A stretch of 64,000 nt of DNA from JAXMCK01 sp046349395 (lineage in GTDB: Bacteria > Pseudomonadota > Alphaproteobacteria > Geminicoccales > Geminicoccaceae), in NCBI GenBank assembly GCA_046349395.1, contig JAXMCK010000006.1, positions 186,001-250,000 on the forward strand, read 5' to 3'. A program made the position numbers and the translations under genes. The notes beneath the pieces are model-generated. The model saw only the letters and a list, made by a program, of their open reading frames with translations. It did no database searches and was not told the DNA's origin. The stretch's first letter is position 1. Each line of letters opens with the position of its first letter. This document shows, piece by piece, positions 59,825 through 64,000 of this stretch.

Positions 59825-61738
59825 TTGTCCGTCTCGACCGCTCTCACCGCGGCCGACACCGAGGCGTCGGGCGCCCAGCCGCACGGCAATCTGCGTCATC
59901 TGGTGATCGGCGCCATCGGCGTCGTCTTCGGCGACATCGGTACCAGCCCGATCTACACCTTGCGCGAATCCTTCGGCGAGGCGGGCGGCCTCGAGGTCGT
60001 CGAGGGCTCGATCCTGGGCGTCCTATCGCTGATCTTCTGGTCGCTCCTGATCATCGTCACGCTGAAATACGTCATCCTGATCCTGCGCGCCGACAATCGC
60101 GGCGAGGGCGGCGTCCTCGCCATCAGCGCCCTCGGCCTGCGCGGCGTCAAACGCGGCACTTTCGCCCGCAAGCTCGTCGTCGGCTGCTCGATCGCAGGCT
60201 TGGCGCTGTTCTATGGCGACGGCCTCATCACGCCCGCCATCTCCGTCCTTTCCGCGGTCGAGGGCCTGGAGACCGCACAGCCGGCGCTGCAGCCCTACGT
60301 CCTCCCGATCGCGGTCACGATCCTCACCCTGCTCTTCCTGATCCAGGGCTTCGGCACCGGCCTCGTCGGCCGCCTGTTCGGCCCGGTGATGATCGTCTGG
60401 TTCGGCACGTTGGCAGTCCTGGGTGCCACGCACGTCGTGGGCAATCCCAGCGTGCTCCGCGCCCTCAATCCGTACTGGGCCGTGAACCTCTTCGTCACCG
60501 AGGGCTGGCAGGCCTTCGTGGCACTGGGTGCGGTCGTGCTGGCCGTCACCGGGGCCGAAGCCGTCTACGCCGACATGGGCCATTTCGGCCGGTTCCCGAT
60601 CCGCCTCGCCTGGCTGGCCTTCGTCCTCCCCGCCTTGCTGCTGTGCTATTTCGGCCAAGGTGCGATGGTCCTGGCCGACCCCGCTACCGCAAAACAGCCC
60701 TTCTTCCACATGGCGGGCGACGCTTGGCTCTGGCCGCTCATCATCCTCGCAACCTGCGCCACGGTCATCGCCTCCCAGGCCGTCATCTCGGGCGTGTTCT
60801 CCCTGACCCGGCAGGCGATCCTGCTCGGCTACCTGCCGCGTATGCAGATCCGGCACACCTCGGTGACCGAGATGGGCCAGATCTACATCCCGAGGGTGAA
60901 CTGGATCCTGGCGATCGGCGTGCTGACCCTGGTCCTGGGCTTCCAGCAGTCGAGCCACCTGGCCGCCGCCTACGGCGTGTCGGTCACCGGGGCCATGGGC
61001 CTGGACGCCATCCTCGCCGGCATCGTCGCCGCCTGGATCTGGCGCTGGGGCGTCTTCTGGGCCTCGGTCGTGTTCGGCCTGCTGTTCGCCCTCGATCTCG
61101 CCTACGTCCTGGCGAACCTGCTGAAGGTACCCCATGGCGGCTGGTTCCCGCTCATCATCGCGGGCGTCGCCTCGTTCACGGTCGTCACCTGGCGCCGCGG
61201 CCGCAAGGTGCTGGCGCAGAAGCTCTATTCGCACGCCCTCACGACCCGGGCGTTCATCGACAAACTCGGCCCGACCACCCAACGCGTCACCGGCACGGGC
61301 GTGTTCATGACCGCCAACCCGTCGATCGTGCCGATGGCGCTCCTCCACAACCTCAAGCACAACAAGGTGCTGCACGAGCGAGTTGTGCTGATGAAGGTGG
61401 CGGTCGCCGACGTGCCCTTCATCCCCGACGAGAACCGGGTGAAGGTCGAGCGCCTGGGCAAGGGCTTCTTCGGCGTCACCGCCGACTACGGCTTCATGGA
61501 CAGCCCCGACGTGCCGAAGGCCTTGGAGCAGTGCCGCGACTTCGGCCTCGCTTTGGAGCCGATGGCCACGTCCTTCTTCCTCGGCCGCGAGACGCTGATC
61601 CCGACCACGCGGCCGGATCTCAACCCGGCCGAGGAGCGTCTCTTCATTCTCCTGTCCAACACGGCCCTCTCCGCTACGGCCTATTTCCGCCTGCCGCCGG
61701 ACCGCGTCGTCGAACTCGGCACCCAGGTCGAGGTCTGA
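59825..61738 (+). CDS. kup: Low-affinity potassium transporter Kup
   Basis: A 637-residue KUP/HAK/KT potassium uptake protein with about twelve transmembrane helices and a C-terminal cytoplasmic domain. Landmarks: VIGAIGVVFGDIGTSPIYTLRE, ADNRGEGGVLAI, GDGLITPAISVLSAVEGLE, DMGHFGRFPIRLAWLAFVLP, GQGAMVLADP, RMQIRHTSVTEMGQIYIPRVNW and VFMTANPSIVPMALLHNLKHNKVLHERV. The start is TTG 59825, directly after the RidA stop. K+ uptake by H+ symport. Confidence 0.96.
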   Translation: MSVSTALTAADTEASGAQPHGNLRHLVIGAIGVVFGDIGTSPIYTLRESFGEAGGLEVVEGSILGVLSLIFWSLLIIVTLKYVILILRADNRGEGGVLAISALGLRGVKRGTFARKLVVGCSIAGLALFYGDGLITPAISVLSAVEGLETAQPALQPYVLPIAVTILTLLFLIQGFGTGLVGRLFGPVMIVWFGTLAVLGATHVVGNPSVLRALNPYWAVNLFVTEGWQAFVALGAVVLAVTGAEAVYADMGHFGRFPIRLAWLAFVLPALLLCYFGQGAMVLADPATAKQPFFHMAGDAWLWPLIILATCATVIASQAVISGVFSLTRQAILLGYLPRMQIRHTSVTEMGQIYIPRVNWILAIGVLTLVLGFQQSSHLAAAYGVSVTGAMGLDAILAGIVAAWIWRWGVFWASVVFGLLFALDLAYVLANLLKVPHGGWFPLIIAGVASFTVVTWRRGRKVLAQKLYSHALTTRAFIDKLGPTTQRVTGTGVFMTANPSIVPMALLHNLKHNKVLHERVVLMKVAVADVPFIPDENRVKVERLGKGFFGVTADYGFMDSPDVPKALEQCRDFGLALEPMATSFFLGRETLIPTTRPDLNPAEERLFILLSNTALSATAYFRLPPDRVVELGTQVEV

Positions 61739-61809
61739 ACGCGACGGTTGACATGGGGCGGCACCGACCGCTTCGGTGCCGCGCGCCAGTCGAGGGGAAT
61801 CGTCGCGCC

Positions 61810-62529
61810 ATGTCTCGTCCACACCTGCCGCTGCTCTGCTGCCTCGTTTTGCTGCTCGCTGCCTGCGGCAAGGAAGAGGTGGTGAAGCGCGTCGAGGTGC
61901 CGGCCTACGACGTGCCCTTCGCCTGCGTCGCCGACGCCCACGAGGTCGTCCTGCCGGGCGGCCCCGGACTCTCCGCCCCCATGGATCCGCTCCCGGGCTG
62001 CCACGCCGCCACACTCGGCAACGTCAAGCTGCCGGGCGGCCATACCGGTCCCGTCACCGTGTTCGGCACCGACCGGATCTGTCATCGCACGGCCGACGGC
62101 CTCGCCGTCGACATCGCCCCGCAGGTGGCGGACCAGCTGGCCGAGGCGCTCGAAGGCGAGGCGACCTTCACGAGCGTGTCCGCCGGCGAAGGCTGCCCCT
62201 CCTCGGACAGCGGCCAGGCGCTGCGCAGCGCCTTCGGCACCGGCGACGTGCTGGAGGTCGTGAGCATCGGCTGGAAGCCGTACCAGACGCCCGACGGCGA
62301 CCGTTTCTCCCTGGCCTCCGTGCTCCGCGCCCGCCTCGTCGAGACCGGCTCCGGCAAGGTCGTGTGGGATGCCGTCTGCCCCCTGCCGACCGACGAGTTC
62401 AAGGCGGCCACCAGCTTCGCCGACGATGTGGACGGCTCGCCGGCCCTGCAGCGGGCGCTGTCCACCGCCACCACGGTGTGCGCCCAGCAGTTCGCCGGAC
62501 CGCTCGCCGTGGCGAGCCTCCTGAACTGA
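61810..62529 (+). CDS. Hypothetical lipoprotein
   Basis: A 239-residue protein from ATG 61810. The N-terminus has a type II signal: basic start, hydrophobic LPLLCCLVLLLAAC with lipobox Cys19, then GKEEVVKR. The rest shows no family I recognise. It holds several cysteines (CVAD, PGCHAA, DRICHRT, GCPSSD, VCPLPT, TVCAQQ) that could form disulfides, and a GSGKVVWDAVCPLP strand reminiscent of beta-rich envelope proteins. Sits 71 bp after kup. Start is fixed by the signal sequence; upstream frame is a kup shadow. Confidence 0.75.
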   Translation: MSRPHLPLLCCLVLLLAACGKEEVVKRVEVPAYDVPFACVADAHEVVLPGGPGLSAPMDPLPGCHAATLGNVKLPGGHTGPVTVFGTDRICHRTADGLAVDIAPQVADQLAEALEGEATFTSVSAGEGCPSSDSGQALRSAFGTGDVLEVVSIGWKPYQTPDGDRFSLASVLRARLVETGSGKVVWDAVCPLPTDEFKAATSFADDVDGSPALQRALSTATTVCAQQFAGPLAVASLLN

Positions 62530-62601
62530 AGGCCGCCCCCGCGCTAGTTTCGTAGCGGTGCCCGCGATAGACCCTCCCGACCAATCAGCCGGGAGGCAGC
62601 G

Positions 62602-64000
62602 ATGTCGGGCGAAGGCAGGCGGGGTGGACGCGAGGCGCGGCGGGCCGTTCGGACCTCGGTCGCCGTTCGATCGCTGCCGGCATTGCAGCGCAGGATCCCG
62701 AACTACGAGGTCCTGAGCCCCGAGCAGATCGACCGCATCCACGACTGTGCCGTCGGCCTGCTGGAAACCATCGGCATCGAGTTCCGCGAGGACGAGGCGC
62801 TGGCCAAGTGGCGCGACGCCGGCGCCGCGATCGACGGTGCGCGCGTCCGCATCGGGCGCGACCTCCTGATGGGCCTCGTCGCCAAGGCGCCGGAGCGCTT
62901 CACGCTCAACGCCCGCAATCCGGCCCAGTCCGCCGAGATCGGCGGCGACACGATGGTGTTCGGTCCGACCTACGGCTCGCCCTTCGTCCGCGGCTTCGAC
63001 GGCGAGCGGCGCTACGGCACGATCGACGACCTGAACAACCTGCACAAGCTCGCCTACATGGCGCCGGCCCTGCAGAACACGGGCTCGGTCATCTGCGAGC
63101 CGGTCGACGTCGCCATCCCGAAGCGCCACCTGCACATCACGGCCTCGGCCATCCGCCACAGCGACAAGAGCTTCATGGGCCCGGTCACGGCACCCAGCCG
63201 GGCCGAGGACGCGGTCCGCATGTGCGAGATCGTCTTCGGCAAGGAGTTCGTCCACGACAACGCCGTCATGGTCGGCCTCGTCAACGGCAACTCGCCGCTG
63301 GTCTGGGACGCCACCATGATCGGGGCGCTCCGCGTCTACGCCCGCTCGGGCCAGGCGCTGGTCGTCGCCCCGTTCACGCTCGCCGGTGCCAACACGCCGG
63401 CTTCCGCCACCGCCACCGTCGCCGAGCTGATGGCCGAGGCGCTTTCCGCCATCGCCTACGCCCAGCTGGAGCGGCCGGGGGCGAAGATGATCCTCGGCAG
63501 CTTCCTCGCCGCCGTCTCGATGAAGTCCGGCGCACCCATGGCCGGCACCGGCGAGCTCGGCCTCATGAACCTGATGATCGGCCAGCTCGCCCGCCGCTAC
63601 AAACTACCCTGGCGCTCCTCGGGCATGTTGACCGGCTCCAAGATCACCGACGCCCAGGCCGGCTACGAGAGTGCCTTCAACATGCTCCCGATCATGCTGG
63701 CGGGTGCGAATTACGTCATGCACTGCGCCGGCTGGACCGAGGCCGGCCTCACCGCCTCCTATGCCAAGTTCATGCTCGATGCCGAGCAGATGGAGATGCT
63801 CTGGAAGTTCGGCCACGGCCCCCGCTTCGAGGACTTCGACGAGGCGATGGCAACCGTCGGCGAGGTCGGCCCGGGCGGCCACTTCCTCGGCACCGCCCAT
63901 ACCCAGGCCAACTTCCAGAACGCCTTCTTCATGTCCGACCTGTTCGACAACAACAGCTTCGAGCAGTGGCTGGCCGACGGTGCCAAGGACGCCGCCACCC
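62602..64000 (+). CDS. MttB-family (trimethylamine methyltransferase-like) protein, 5' part
   Basis: The first 466 codons are in the window; the frame is open to the edge. GGGAGG lies five bases before the ATG. Segments such as YEVLSPEQIDRIHDCAVGLLETIGIEF, NLHKLAYMAPALQNTGSVICEPVDV, KSFMGPVTAPSRAEDAVRMCEI, SGAPMAGTGELGLMNLMIGQLARRY, and SKITDAQAGYESAFNMLPIMLAGANYVMHCAGW define the MttB superfamily. No in-frame UAG occurs, so this is a non-pyrrolysine member of the kind including glycine betaine methyltransferases (MtgB). Methyl donor unknown. Confidence 0.88.
   Translation, partial: MSGEGRRGGREARRAVRTSVAVRSLPALQRRIPNYEVLSPEQIDRIHDCAVGLLETIGIEFREDEALAKWRDAGAAIDGARVRIGRDLLMGLVAKAPERFTLNARNPAQSAEIGGDTMVFGPTYGSPFVRGFDGERRYGTIDDLNNLHKLAYMAPALQNTGSVICEPVDVAIPKRHLHITASAIRHSDKSFMGPVTAPSRAEDAVRMCEIVFGKEFVHDNAVMVGLVNGNSPLVWDATMIGALRVYARSGQALVVAPFTLAGANTPASATATVAELMAEALSAIAYAQLERPGAKMILGSFLAAVSMKSGAPMAGTGELGLMNLMIGQLARRYKLPWRSSGMLTGSKITDAQAGYESAFNMLPIMLAGANYVMHCAGWTEAGLTASYAKFMLDAEQMEMLWKFGHGPRFEDFDEAMATVGEVGPGGHFLGTAHTQANFQNAFFMSDLFDNNSFEQWLADGAKDAAT

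Overview
The window reads as a GC-rich chromosome segment of an alphaproteobacterium, most likely of the Rhodospirillales or a neighbouring order. The evidence is the gene order tRNA-Ala / FYDLN-acid protein / aroA / cmk / rpsA / ihfB / lapA, a TrcR (DUF1013) cell-cycle regulator, a ccoNOQP operon and a complete branched-chain amino-acid (liv) transporter. Protein-coding density is high, starts often overlap the preceding stop, and GTG or TTG starts are common. No rRNA, CRISPR array, phage module or intact insertion sequence was seen.

1-11100: a carbohydrate-uptake operon on the + strand (SDR C-terminus, permease, binding protein, permease, ATPase, BtpA/SgcQ protein, FGGY kinase). It is split between the second permease and the ATPase by an accessory island (about 3132-7690), part of which is clearly AT-richer. 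The island holds a DUF4258/MqsA-like toxin-antitoxin pair, a third HTH antitoxin-like gene, a decayed HTH gene, a probable remnant of a REP-associated transposase, a secreted ClpP-fold protein, a 43-bp tandem repeat, and an orphan gene with a palindromic promoter site that shares an 11-bp core with the toxin promoter.

11100-17500: housekeeping block with tRNA-Ala(GGC), the FYDLN protein, aroA (class II EPSP synthase), cmk, rpsA, ihfB, lapA and an ornithine-cyclodeaminase-family gene that seems to start at CTG. rpsA and ihfB each carry a perfect 8-bp hairpin just before the Shine-Dalgarno sequence.

17500-24800: ccoNOQP on the minus strand, sharing a promoter region that contains an FNR/FixK-type site with a divergent DUF2189 membrane protein. 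Then mepA, a YdcF-like protein and a flippase-like membrane protein.

24800-31500: a tightly packed five-gene minus-strand operon whose first gene fuses a metallohydrolase-like domain to a methyltransferase. It is followed by a GT4 glycosyltransferase, an epimerase, a GlpD-like FAD oxidoreductase and an asparagine-synthetase homologue that lacks the glutaminase cysteine. This looks like an uncharacterised glycoconjugate or small-molecule pathway.

31500-44400: hydantoinase/oxoprolinase hyuAB, a divergent SDR, trcR, an M20 amidohydrolase and the liv operon (livHMGF, a DUF6867 protein, then the binding protein).

44500-53900: an ABC-2 exporter with an Uma2 nuclease gene attached, an MFS transporter, typA, a small class III adenylyl cyclase, an ABC ATPase without a permease, a second Liv-type binding protein and a RidA protein.

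53900-64000: a cyanophycin operon (cphB, cphA and a stand-alone Mur-ligase paralogue) with RidA genes on both sides. Then kup, a lipoprotein and the start of a non-pyrrolysine MttB-family methyltransferase that runs off the window.
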